Part shown: in pieces, positions 48,554 through 57,470 of the stretch
Layout: every line of letters starts with the position of its first letter
Position numbering within the stretch: position 1 is the first letter of the stretch
NCBI RefSeq assembly: GCF_000317535.1
Contig: NC_019757.1
Coordinates: forward strand, 3,933,501-3,997,500
DNA length: 64,000 nucleotides
Reading direction: 5' to 3'
Source of the DNA: Cylindrospermum stagnale PCC 7417
GTDB lineage: Bacteria; Cyanobacteriota; Cyanobacteriia; Cyanobacteriales; Nostocaceae
Position numbers and translations under genes: made by a program
Notes under the pieces: model-generated
Seen by the model: the letters and a program-made list of their open reading frames with translations, nothing else
Database searches by the model: none
Told to the model about the DNA's origin: nothing

Positions 48554-49009
48554 CTAATCCCAATCAGGCATTTCTCCATCTTCTCCACCAATACCGATTC
48601 CGGTGTTAAATATCCCAGCATCAGTGAGGTTGAGATCATCCATTGATGCCTTATACACATTGGAATCGTGAATCGTCGCGCGGGTAAAATTTACCCCGTT
48701 GAGATTGGCTTTCTTTAAATTCACATTAGTTACATAAGCTGATGTTAAGTTAGCACCCGCTAAGTTGGCATCAGTTAGGTCAGCACCTTCGAGGTTAGCG
48801 TATGTTAGGTTAGCGCCTTTGAGATTTGCACCTCGCAAGTCAGCACCAATTAAATGAGCACCACTGAGGTTGACTCCTGATAGATTGCACCGAGTACATT
48901 CCCCAGTTGACAACAACTTTTGTAAGTCCTGATTGTTCTCAGCTTTAACTGAGCCGATCAAAAATAGGGGAGTTACTAAGGCTATAGCAGCTAATAGCTT
49001 GAGTTTCAT
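48554..49009 (-). CDS. Exported pentapeptide-repeat protein
   Basis: 151 residues from the ATG at 49009 (MKLKLLAAIALVTPLFLIG), which has GGGGG 7 bases upstream; the frame continues 15 codons further without support. The signal peptide ends VKAEN. A CTRCNLSGVNLSGAHLIGAD start leads into ten or more A(D/N)LXX pentapeptides (GANLKGANLTYANLEGADLT). Two cysteines (CTRC) precede the repeats, a common cyanobacterial variant. Probably periplasmic or thylakoid-lumenal; function unknown. Confidence 0.85.
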   Translation of the reverse strand: MKLKLLAAIALVTPLFLIGSVKAENNQDLQKLLSTGECTRCNLSGVNLSGAHLIGADLRGANLKGANLTYANLEGADLTDANLAGANLTSAYVTNVNLKKANLNGVNFTRATIHDSNVYKASMDDLNLTDAGIFNTGIGIGGEDGEMPDWD

Positions 49010-49281
49010 ATTTTTCCCCCTTGGTAATGAATTAGCATCCGTTCTTTCCCTCACTATTCCATTATCTCACTAAATTGCTTGAGAATGGTAATGCACTACA
49101 CCGGATGGAAGGAACATTTCTCAGCTTGGGTGATAATGCCGGGAATGCTATTGAGTCTGTTTTTGCGCTATAGCTGACTGATGAAAACTGCACGATTTTC
49201 TCAGTTAAGCCTAATGTTAAATATTTTTAAGCAATTGCACTACCTTAAGTATTTCCTCCTATCAAGTGCCTAGGCTTTAAC

Positions 49282-50145
49282 TTAAACCGAGAGAAATTCC
49301 CGCATATACTGTGTGACTAACTCAGGCTGTTCTTGCTGCACCCAATGGCCAGAATTGGCAATATACTTAATTTGGAAGTCTCGGACGTAGGCGGCAGTGC
49401 CGTAAGTAAGTTCCTTGCCGAGTGCAGCATCCTTTTCGCCCCAAATCAATAGGGTGGGCACTTCTAGGACACTCCAAGTTTTCTTTGGTGTTGGCGACTG
49501 AAAAATGTTGCGGTAATAGTTCAACATGGCTGTGAGGGCACCACGTTTGCCTGCGGCATCTTTATAGGCGTCAATGTCTGCTGGGGTAAAAGCGCTTTTA
49601 TTAACTGCTGTACCTTGAATAGCATTGGCAATTGGGGCATAGTCGGCAGCTTGTAGAAGTAATTCTGGTAGCAACGGTAGTTGAAATAGGAAGATATAGC
49701 TGCTGCGTAGCAGTTGTTGGGGAGTGCGTAAGCCTTCGGCGAATTTGGCTGGATGGGGGAGGTTGAGAATAATTAGTTTTTCTACCATGTCGGGATGGGC
49801 GTAGGCAAAATTCCAAGCGATCGCACCGCCCCAGTCATGTCCAACTAAAATACAGGTTTCGTATCCTAGCCCTTGAATTATTCCTTGAACGTCTTTGATT
49901 GATTCAGCCATTACATAAGCTGATTGTTCTTTTGGCTTATGACTATCGTTGTAGCCGCGTAAATCAAGAGCGACGACTTGAAAATTTTTGGCAAATTCTG
50001 GTATTTGATGCCGCCAAGAGTACCAAAATTCAGGGAACCCATGCAACATCAGCATTAATGGACCTTCTCCTTGGGTGACGTAATGCAGTTTTACGCCGTT
50101 GGTTGTGATGTATGCGTGTGTCCAAGATGTTTCGATGACAGACAT
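49282..50145 (-). CDS. Alpha/beta hydrolase, epoxide-hydrolase-like
   Basis: 287 residues. The oxyanion-hole motif HGFPEFWYSWRHQIP, the nucleophile elbow LVGHDWGGAIAW (aspartate nucleophile, as in epoxide hydrolases and haloalkane dehalogenases), the acidic residue in WGEKDAALG and the catalytic histidine in NSGHWVQQEQP are all visible. The HGFPE and GHDWGG combination favours an epoxide hydrolase. The natural substrate is unknown. Not in an obvious operon. Confidence 0.85.
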   Translation of the reverse strand: MSVIETSWTHAYITTNGVKLHYVTQGEGPLMLMLHGFPEFWYSWRHQIPEFAKNFQVVALDLRGYNDSHKPKEQSAYVMAESIKDVQGIIQGLGYETCILVGHDWGGAIAWNFAYAHPDMVEKLIILNLPHPAKFAEGLRTPQQLLRSSYIFLFQLPLLPELLLQAADYAPIANAIQGTAVNKSAFTPADIDAYKDAAGKRGALTAMLNYYRNIFQSPTPKKTWSVLEVPTLLIWGEKDAALGKELTYGTAAYVRDFQIKYIANSGHWVQQEQPELVTQYMREFLSV

Positions 50146-50260
50146 ATCTTTTATCTTTTCCAGAGGAGAATCTAACTGTTGTTAAAATAAATTATGGCTG
50201 GTTTGTCTGGTCAAGGCATCTGTTAAAAGATAGGCTAATAATGGCAATATATTCAAGAAT

Positions 50261-50689
50261 ATGAAATCACAATTGCAGGTGGAACAGGTAATTCATGTTC
50301 TCAAACAAGATTTACCAACTCTTTTTGAGCAAGATATTTCTTATGATATCTATTCAAAGGATATCTTTTTTCAAGATCCGGTGAATAAGTTTAAATATAA
50401 GTTTAACTATCGCATTATATTTTGGACTTTGCGTTTTCATGCACGGCTGTTTTTTACGCAAATTTTCTTTGATGTCCATGAGGTATCTCAGTCAGCGGCA
50501 GATACGATTTTAGCGAAGTGGACTGTGCGGGGTGTTTTGCGTGTTCCCTGGAAGGCGCGGTTGTTTTTTAATGGTTACTCGACTTATAAGTTTAATTCGG
50601 ATAATTTGATATATGAGCATGTTGATGTTTGGGATAGGAAACCGGGGGAGATTTTAGCTCAGTTTTGGCAAAGGGGGGATGATATTTAG
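50261..50689 (+). CDS. DUF2358-family protein
   Basis: 142 residues with the DUF2358 look: DLPTLFEQDISYDIYSKDIF and FQDPVNKFKYKFNYR, then a WTVRG..RVPWKARLFFNGYSTYKF strand region and a terminal FWQ. The fold is probably NTF2/SnoaL-like (cone-shaped). Found in cyanobacteria and plastid-bearing plants; function unknown. Its 3' side runs into a three-copy repeat array. Confidence 0.75.
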   Translation: MKSQLQVEQVIHVLKQDLPTLFEQDISYDIYSKDIFFQDPVNKFKYKFNYRIIFWTLRFHARLFFTQIFFDVHEVSQSAADTILAKWTVRGVLRVPWKARLFFNGYSTYKFNSDNLIYEHVDVWDRKPGEILAQFWQRGDDI

Positions 50690-50699
50690 TTATCTGCGG

Positions 50700-50945
50700 T
50701 TTCTGATTTTGGCGTTTGTGTTGGGGGTGGGTGAGAAACGAACCGCAGAGGCGCAGAGGACGCAGAGAGAAATTCATCTAATCGGTTATTTCTGATTTTG
50801 GCGTTTGTGTCGGGGTGGGTAAGGAACGAACCGCCAAGACGCCAAGACCGCCAAGAGAAGATCAGTTATTTCTGATTTTGGCGTTTGTGTTGGGGGTGGG
50901 TGAGAAACGAACCGCGAAGGACGCAAAGAGCGCGAAGGAAGAGGG
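50700..50945. repeat. Three imperfect tandem repeats (TTTCTGATTTTGGCGTTTGTG type)
   Basis: Copies start near 50700, 50788 and 50868. Each has TCTGATTTTGGCGTTTGTGT, GGGGTGGGT(G/A)AG(A/G)AACGAACCGC, then a different variant of the purine-rich tail (CAGAGGCGCAGAGGACGCAG, CAAGACGCCAAGACCGCC, GAAGGACGCAAAGAGCGCG). Confidence 0.85.
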
Positions 50946-50966
50946 GAAGAAGGGGGAAAAGGGGCG

Positions 50967-51110
50967 ATGCTTACAGTTGAGAATGAGCAATTTTTAGAGG
51001 TTGTGGAAGAATTACTCTCTCTTTCTAGTCTGACTTCGGAATTGGTTGAGTCAATGTTTTTTATCTCACGCAAAGGCACTAAGAAGAACGTAAATGTGTT
51101 ATCTATATAA
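50967..51110 (+). CDS. Possible 47-residue small protein
   Basis: ATG at 50967 after a purine-rich GGGGAAAAGGGG. It encodes LTVENEQFLEVVEELLSLSS and a similar acidic-hydrophobic helix, then SRKGTKKNVNVLSI, whose DNA is the ATCTCACGCAAAGGC spacer repeat. The first 33 residues look protein-like. It may be the truncated 5' end of a gene cut by the repeat. Confidence 0.3.
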   Translation: MLTVENEQFLEVVEELLSLSSLTSELVESMFFISRKGTKKNVNVLSI

Positions 51111-51165
51111 TCGCTTTTGTTTTGTGAAAGTGCCGCAGCTTCTATTTGACTATCTAAGTGTGAAT

Positions 51166-52323
51166 TTATACTTCTCGGACATCCTCTAATTTTGCTAACC
51201 TATTTTGATATATGTGGTATTCCTTATCCAAGAGAGTTAGTGCTTCTTCGTTATCAAACTCTAATTTTGTGGTGTCAGCACCAGACAATTTTAAATATTC
51301 TATTTCTTGCTTATATTTTAGGAGATAACTTCGATCTTCATCAATCTGTCTCAATTTTACGCGTAAAGCTACTCTTTTGACCGATAATTTTAGATCACGC
51401 GGCTTTTTTTCTTCAAAAATATGTGTTTGTAATTCTGCATCCTGTATCCTAATTTCTCTAGCTTCCTCAATTACGTCTGGCTGTTCTGAAAGATTTAGAA
51501 ACTCCTGAGCATAATCTAAAAATCTATCAGATGAGTACATATAGAATTTAACGTCAGCTTCAGTTAGCATTTCTTGTACTAGCTCTGGTCTGGGACTAAT
51601 GATTTTTCTATCATGTTTTAGCCACCAGTCTTCTTTGTCGTCGTCTGTCACAAAGATTATAGGTTTTCTCTCAGATTTGGCATAATCAATTAATTGTCGC
51701 CAAAGCACAACATCACCATATTTATCAGGTGCTTTTTTGTCATTAGCATCCTCATATCCTGGAGGTGTTAAATCTTTAAATCTTTGTTCAGAATCTTTAT
51801 AAATATCTTTTAATCTATCTTTGCTATTTGGTTGACCAATTTTACCATTTATGATGTCTATTAATTTATCCCACAATTCATCGTTTTTGAGAAAATTTGG
51901 ATGTGCTTGCTTCGTAGTTTGCAAATCATCTACAACTTTTTTAATTACTCGCTCAATAGATTCTATAACTTGGTTTACATCAATAAAAGGATGTCTTTTG
52001 TAATTTTTGAATAACTGCTCTTTCAAGGTTCCTATACTTAGATTCTTATCTAGAATAGTTTGGATTTCTTTGTAAGCTCCTGACTGATAAGATATCACGG
52101 TTAAGCGATTCTTATGAATCTCGTAAGCTACCTGATGAGGAATCCAAATTCTTTCCTGAAGCTTTTGTAGAATGTCAAACAATCTTTCTCTTGTTTTAGG
52201 AGAGTAACGATATATATGAAGTAAAACATTTGTGTCGAATGAAAAAATACATTCTTTCCAAAGTTCAGCAAACTCTTCCTCTGTGGGTTGATAATAACCA
52301 GGGAATAAGTCACGCATATTCAT
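51166..52323 (-). CDS. PIN-like nuclease-fold protein (PIN_8 / DUF4935 type)
   Basis: 385 residues, AT-rich. The N-terminal PIN-type active site has FSFDTNVLLHIYRYSPKTRE (Asp at about 30). Further acidic positions are in PHQVAYEIHKNR, DKYGDVVLWRQLIDYAK and IIFVTDDDKEDWW, giving the four-acid pattern of PIN nucleases, with a large helical insertion (about 80-205). A long charged coiled-coil tail (about 290-385) follows. Such large stand-alone PIN proteins are found in defence and toxin contexts, but no antitoxin is adjacent and its role is unknown. Two starts (52323, 52317) are possible. Confidence 0.7.
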   Translation of the reverse strand: MNMRDLFPGYYQPTEEEFAELWKECIFSFDTNVLLHIYRYSPKTRERLFDILQKLQERIWIPHQVAYEIHKNRLTVISYQSGAYKEIQTILDKNLSIGTLKEQLFKNYKRHPFIDVNQVIESIERVIKKVVDDLQTTKQAHPNFLKNDELWDKLIDIINGKIGQPNSKDRLKDIYKDSEQRFKDLTPPGYEDANDKKAPDKYGDVVLWRQLIDYAKSERKPIIFVTDDDKEDWWLKHDRKIISPRPELVQEMLTEADVKFYMYSSDRFLDYAQEFLNLSEQPDVIEEAREIRIQDAELQTHIFEEKKPRDLKLSVKRVALRVKLRQIDEDRSYLLKYKQEIEYLKLSGADTTKLEFDNEEALTLLDKEYHIYQNRLAKLEDVREV

Positions 52324-52376
52324 CGAAATATTTTAAGTATAGTTTGTATCTATACAAACATAACACATAACCTGCA

Positions 52377-52490
52377 CTCGTTCCCATGCTCTGCGTGGGA
52401 ATGCATATCTAGAGGCTCTGCCTCTACAATACAGGAGGTAGAACCTCGAAGACGGCATTCCCAGTCTGGAGACTGGGAACGAGATCGAAG
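52377..52490. repeat. Dispersed repeat GTTCCCATGCTCTGCGTGGGAA / GACTGGGAACGAGAT
   Basis: A block of inverted elements: TCCCATGC..GCGTGGGA, GAGGCTCTGCCTC, and TTCCCAGTCTGGAGACTGGGAA. The last element recurs at about 53203-53227, so both sides of the Uma2 gene carry it. Confidence 0.75.
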
Positions 52491-52558
52491 TGATCATCCT
52501 GTAAATCTTTAAATCCTCAAAATCCTGATTCAGACATTTTTACGTTAGATAAAAAAAT

Positions 52559-53113
52559 CTACTCAAACACAGGTGGCCACAGTTCAGAAATAGCAACTTC
52601 CCAACCAGGAAATAACTCAATAATCGTTAACTTATCATCTCCTGTCAAAACTTCAATATCACCATTGGGACGATATACGCTCACAGTTAACGTATCTGGA
52701 TTAATTAATATTGCTACCCTTGCACCCAATTCTAAAAATAGCTGAATTTTATCTTGCAATTTAGCAATTCTGTCTGTTTTAGATTTAATTTCGACAACCA
52801 AATCAGGTACTAACTGAGCAAAATCTCGCACTGTGCGTTTTAGTCTTTCCGCCGCAACGAAAGAAACATCTGGGGCGCGTAAGTCTGTGTTGGGCATAAT
52901 AAACCCACCGCTTGAGTCAAATATCCGCCCAAGTTTACGAGGATTAATCCAAAGTTTTAATAAAAAAATCAACTGAGCGCCAATTTCACTAGATTCGATG
53001 TCTGATGGCCCCATAACTAGAATATTTCCTTCTTGCAGTTCTATTTGGTAGTCCTGTTGTTCATCTTGGAGCTTTTGTTGTAGTCTTTCTACATCTTGAA
53101 TAGTTAGGCTCAT
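52559..53113 (-). CDS. Uma2-family (DUF820) PD-(D/E)XK nuclease-like protein
   Basis: 184 residues with the Uma2 pattern: YQIELQEGNILVMGPSDIES, GFIMPNTDLRAPDVSFVAAERLK (Asp ligands), LVPDLVVEIKSKTDRI (D-x(n)-E-x-K catalytic centre) and KIQLFLELGARVAILINPDT. Uma2 proteins are numerous in cyanobacteria; most have no known role. It lies between two copies of the TTCCCAG..CTGGGAACGAGAT repeat. Confidence 0.85.
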   Translation of the reverse strand: MSLTIQDVERLQQKLQDEQQDYQIELQEGNILVMGPSDIESSEIGAQLIFLLKLWINPRKLGRIFDSSGGFIMPNTDLRAPDVSFVAAERLKRTVRDFAQLVPDLVVEIKSKTDRIAKLQDKIQLFLELGARVAILINPDTLTVSVYRPNGDIEVLTGDDKLTIIELFPGWEVAISELWPPVFE

Positions 53114-53273
53114 ACAGCTTTTGAGGTATAGTTTTCTCTACTTTAATATTACTGCCTTTCTCTCCGCGACTCTGCGACTCTGCGTGAGACAAAAACAACA
53201 TTCCCAGCCTGGAGACTGGGAACGAGATGAAAAGATTAAATCCTGAAAATCCTCAAATCCTCAAAATCCTGAT

Positions 53274-56222
53274 TCAGACAGTTGCTGGATATTGCTTTAA
53301 CACCTGCCTTAAATACTCCCCAGTATAAGACCGAGAACTTTTCGCCACATCTTCCGGTGTGCCGGCAACAATTATTTCTCCGCCTTTATCACCACCTTCT
53401 GGTCCCAAATCTATCACCCAGTCAGAACAACGAATCACATCTAAGTTGTGTTCAATAACTAAAATCGAATTACCTTTATCCACCAACCTCTGCAAAACAT
53501 CCAATAATTTATGGACATCGTAAAAAGATAATCCTGTTGTTGGTTCATCAATTAAATAAAGGGTTTTACCTGTAGCGCGTCGAGATAGTTCTGTTGCTAA
53601 CTTCACTCGTTGCGCTTCCCCACCAGATAAGGTTGTTGCTGGTTGTCCCAATTGCACGTAACCTAAACCGACATCAAATAATGTTTGTAAGCGAGTGACG
53701 GCTTTGGGAATATTTTGAAAGAAATCTAAACTTTCTTCAACTGTCATGTTGAGAACGTCAGAAATTGACTTGTCTTTATATTTCACCTGCAATGTATCGC
53801 GGTTATATCTCGCACCTTTGCAAACTTCGCATTGCACGTAAACATCAGGGAGAAAGTTCATTTCAATGACATTTACACCCTGTCCACCGCAAGCTTCACA
53901 ACGTCCACCTTTAACGTTGAAAGAAAATTGTCCGGGTTTGTAACCTCTGGCTTTGGCTTCTACTGTTTGGGAAAAGACATCGCGAATGACATCGAAAACG
54001 CCGGTGTATGTTGCGGGGTTGGAACGTGGTGTTCTTCCAATGGGTGATTGGTCAATGACGATCGCTTTATCAACGGCATTTAATCCCTTGATTTCCCCTA
54101 AATGCTTGGGTAACGGCACTTTTTTCAGCAGGTGGTGCTGTAATGCCGGATAGAGTAATTCGTTAATTAGGGTAGATTTGCCAGAACCGGAAACTCCGGT
54201 CACAGCAACGAGTTTACCTAAAGGAATTTCGACATCGATGTTTTTTAAGTTGTTGCGATGGGCATCTTTGATGACTAAATTTCGTCCATTGCCTTCGCGG
54301 CGTTTTCCTGGGGTGGTAATTACTCGTCTTCCTGATAAGTAGGCACCGGTTAAGGAATCTTCGGCTGCGAGTAATGTCTCTATATCGCCTTGGGCGATAA
54401 TATTGCCGCCGTGAATTCCTGCACCTGGGCCAATATCAACTATATGATTAGCGGCGCGAATGGTTTCTTCATCGTGTTCGACGACTATTAATGTATTTCC
54501 TAAATCGCGCAATCTCGTTAAGGTTTTCAGCAAGCGTCCGTTATCTCGTTGATGTAAACCGATGCTTGGTTCGTCTAAAACGTAGAGAACTCCTGTTAAT
54601 CCTGAACCGATTTGTGTTGCTAGGCGAATGCGTTGAGCTTCGCCACCGGAAAGGGTCATGGCTGGACGGTCAAGGCTGAGGTAATCTAAGCCGACATCTA
54701 ATAAAAATTGCAATCTGGCTTTGATTTCTCGCAAAACTAAATCGGCGATTTGTGTTTGGCGATCGCTTAACTGTAACTTCTCTGTTCGCTCCTGACAGTC
54801 TCGAATCGACACCCCAGTGAAATCTAAAATCCCATATTGCCCCAACTTCACCGCCAGAGCTTCCGGTTTTAACCGCTTGCCGCCGCAAACTTCGCATGGT
54901 TGATCAATTAAATAATCTTCCAACTTTTGCTTAATTAGTTCCGAACCACCTTCATATTGCCTTTGCAGTATGGGAATTACCCCTTTAAAATTCTGGGTTT
55001 TCTGCTCCTTCGTGCTTGCTTCTGGTTCTCCATACAAAATAATTTGGATCTGTTCGCCGCTCAATTTGCTCCAGTTCGTCTGTAACTCAAAGCCGTGAGC
55101 TTGTCCTAAACTATACAGCAGTTCCAAATAATAGGAATTTTCCTTTTCTGACCAAGGGGCAATTGCCGCATATACCGGCGCTTCTGGGTCAGGGACGATC
55201 AAATCCGGCGCAAATCTTTTTAAAGTGCCGATGCCGTGACAGTGGGGACAAGCACCATAAGGTGAATTAAACGAAAACAAGCGCGGTGATAATTCTTCCA
55301 TTACCGCACCATGTTCTGGACAAGCAAAATTCTCAGAAAATACTAATTCTGGAGGTAATTCTTGTGAGGAAATACCATTATCTTTTGGATCTGTTACTAT
55401 ATACTTACTATCAGACCGCTCTAGCGCTGACTCTGCCAATGTATCAATCAATACCTGAATTATGGCAATTCCGTTAGATTGCTTAAGGCAGGTAGACAGA
55501 GAATCAACTAGACGCTCCTGAATGCCAGGCTTTTTCACCAAGCGGTCAATTACCAATTCAATGGTATGTGTATTATTTTTATCTAACTCAATCGAATCTG
55601 ATAGCTCTCGCACCTCCCCATTGACCCTAACTCTCGTGAAACCTTGGGACGATAAACCGGATAAAAGTTTGCGGTGGGTGCCTTTTTTGCCGCGAACGAC
55701 GGGGGCGAGGATTTGGAAACGGGTGCGATCGCGCAATTCCATGATCCGATCGCACATTTCATCGATGGTTTGGGGAGCAATACAGCGATCGCAAATCGGG
55801 CAATGGGGAACACCGGCGCGACCATACAACAGCCGCAGATAATCATAAATCTCCGTCACCGTCCCCACTGTCGAACGGGGATTATGGGAAGTTGATTTTT
55901 GGTCAATGGAAATCGCCGGACTTAAGCCTTCAATCGCTTCCACATCCGGTTTATCCAACTGTCCGAGAAATTGCCGGGCGTAAGCGCTGAGAGATTCCAC
56001 ATAACGCCGCTGTCCTTCGGCGAAAATCGTATCGAATGCCAAGGAAGACTTACCCGAACCAGAAACGCCTGTGAACACAATCAAGCGATCGCGTGGCAGT
56101 TCCAAATCAATATTTTTCAGATTATGCTGCCTAGCACCGCGAATCCGAATGGTATTCTGGCTGTTGTGGCTGGGGTGCGGAAGATGTCCGTTTAAGGATG
56201 CTGCTAGCGGTTGGTCTGACAT
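53274..56222 (-). CDS. uvrA: UvrABC system protein A
   Basis: DNA-damage recognition ATPase of nucleotide excision repair. 982 residues. Two ABC ATPase modules: Walker A VFTGVSGSGKSSLAFDTIFAEGQRRY (N-terminal) and VAVTGVSGSGKSTLINELL (C-terminal), signature LSGGEAQRIRLA and LSGGEAQRVKLA, Walker B VLYVLDEPSIGLHQRD and LYLIDEPTTGLS. Zinc modules: CPEHGAV..CPHCHG and CEACGGQG..CEVCKG. No truncation. Upstream lie 170 bases with no neighbour on the same strand. Confidence 0.97.
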   Translation of the reverse strand: MSDQPLAASLNGHLPHPSHNSQNTIRIRGARQHNLKNIDLELPRDRLIVFTGVSGSGKSSLAFDTIFAEGQRRYVESLSAYARQFLGQLDKPDVEAIEGLSPAISIDQKSTSHNPRSTVGTVTEIYDYLRLLYGRAGVPHCPICDRCIAPQTIDEMCDRIMELRDRTRFQILAPVVRGKKGTHRKLLSGLSSQGFTRVRVNGEVRELSDSIELDKNNTHTIELVIDRLVKKPGIQERLVDSLSTCLKQSNGIAIIQVLIDTLAESALERSDSKYIVTDPKDNGISSQELPPELVFSENFACPEHGAVMEELSPRLFSFNSPYGACPHCHGIGTLKRFAPDLIVPDPEAPVYAAIAPWSEKENSYYLELLYSLGQAHGFELQTNWSKLSGEQIQIILYGEPEASTKEQKTQNFKGVIPILQRQYEGGSELIKQKLEDYLIDQPCEVCGGKRLKPEALAVKLGQYGILDFTGVSIRDCQERTEKLQLSDRQTQIADLVLREIKARLQFLLDVGLDYLSLDRPAMTLSGGEAQRIRLATQIGSGLTGVLYVLDEPSIGLHQRDNGRLLKTLTRLRDLGNTLIVVEHDEETIRAANHIVDIGPGAGIHGGNIIAQGDIETLLAAEDSLTGAYLSGRRVITTPGKRREGNGRNLVIKDAHRNNLKNIDVEIPLGKLVAVTGVSGSGKSTLINELLYPALQHHLLKKVPLPKHLGEIKGLNAVDKAIVIDQSPIGRTPRSNPATYTGVFDVIRDVFSQTVEAKARGYKPGQFSFNVKGGRCEACGGQGVNVIEMNFLPDVYVQCEVCKGARYNRDTLQVKYKDKSISDVLNMTVEESLDFFQNIPKAVTRLQTLFDVGLGYVQLGQPATTLSGGEAQRVKLATELSRRATGKTLYLIDEPTTGLSFYDVHKLLDVLQRLVDKGNSILVIEHNLDVIRCSDWVIDLGPEGGDKGGEIIVAGTPEDVAKSSRSYTGEYLRQVLKQYPATV

Positions 56223-56393
56223 ATTGACAGGCTGAAAAATGTTGCGCTGTGAAACAGTCCTTAATAATACTATCTTTATCGCTCTTATTGTAGAACAATT
56301 GTACTGTTCTAGCGGGTGGCTATTCTAGATTGATACCCACAAGCTAGTAATTTGGTAGCATGGTCAGAGAAAATCCTGCTGAGGTTATAGATT

Positions 56394-57091
56394 ATGGTTT
56401 CCCAAATCCAATCACCAACTCAGTCAGAGGTGATTTATCCAGATAGCGACGGACAGCCAGTGGCAAATAATCCGATTCAGTTACGCTCTCTAGTGGAAAT
56501 TCAACAAAATTTAGATTGGTTATTTGCTCATGACCCGAATGTGTTTGTGGCAGGGGATTTATTTTGGTATCCGGTGGAAGGAAAGAATGGAATTGTTAAT
56601 GCGCCTGATGTGTTGGTGGTAATTGGCAGACCAAAAGGCGATGGCGCAAAGCGCCCGCTCTCCAGCGATCGCTTATCCTATATGCAATGGAATATGCAGG
56701 CATCCCGCCCCAAGTAGTGTTTGAAATTCTTTCTCCCAGCAACAGCAAAATCGAAATGGAGAAAAAGTTACTTTTCTATGACCGCTATGGAGTGGAAGAA
56801 TATTACATATATGATCCAGAGAAAAATTATTTACAAGGTTGGTTACGGTCTGAAGAGGGTTTAGATGTCATCCCTCAAATGGCAGATTTTATTAGTCCGC
56901 GTTTAAAAATTCGCTTTGTTTTGGGTGAAGAAACTTTGCAGCTTTACCACCCTGATGGTACAGCTTTTTTAACTTATGGGGAAATTGCCCAAAGGGCAGA
57001 ACAAGAACGCCAACGAGCAGAACAAGAACACCAACGGGCTGAGAGATTAGCAGCACAGTTAAGAGCGATGGGAGTGGAACCGGAGGTTTGA
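56394..57091 (+). pseudogene. Uma2-family gene broken by a frameshift
   Basis: Two frames together make one Uma2 protein. Bases 56394-56717 encode the N-half (DWLFAHDPNVFVAGDLFWYP, NAPDVLVVIGRPKGD, SYMQWN). The frame starting at 56687 encodes the rest (GIPPQVVFEILSPSNSKIEM, EKKLLFYDRYGVEEYYIYDP, then a coiled-coil RAEQERQRAEQEHQRAE tail). The shift falls at about 56690-56705. Just before it, a HIP1-containing stretch GGCGCAAAGCGCCC..AGCGATCGC (56643-56672) is inserted between RPKGD and SYMQW. A sequencing error cannot be excluded. Confidence 0.8.
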
Positions 57092-57470
57092 AGAACCTAG
57101 CCCTAACGACTGGAAGTCGCGGCTATAAAAACAAAGTCCACCGACCTGGACTAATGAAAAATAGAGGATTTTGGATAGGACTTACACAACTAGCAGATTA
57201 TTTTAAGTTTGTAGTGAGGACTTTAGTCCTCTCTATCTCCTGTCGGAGACGCTACGCGAACAAAATAAGGGCTGAAGCCCTTACTACAAGCAAAAAATTT
57301 TATTTTTCGTGACACGCAGCTTTAGTCCTGTGAGAGCGGCTTTGGCAGGCTTTGTTCTGGTAGTTCCGCGATTTTAATCGAAGGCGTGCAAAATGCAAGC
57401 CTGGGAATTAATTCCCAGTCTAATAGCTGAAGTCCGTTAAAACGGACTGAAACTCTTTTTCAGTCGTCTT
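57092..57470. repeat. Repeat cluster downstream of the AAA-ATPase gene
   Basis: Includes TAGTGAGGACTTTAGTCCTC, TCCTGTCGGAGACGCTACGCG, AAGGGCTGAAGCCCTTACTA, GGCTTTGGCAGGC, TGGGAATTAATTCCCA and GTCCGTTTTAACGGAC hairpins. The last of these forms the final codons of the AAA gene. Confidence 0.75.
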
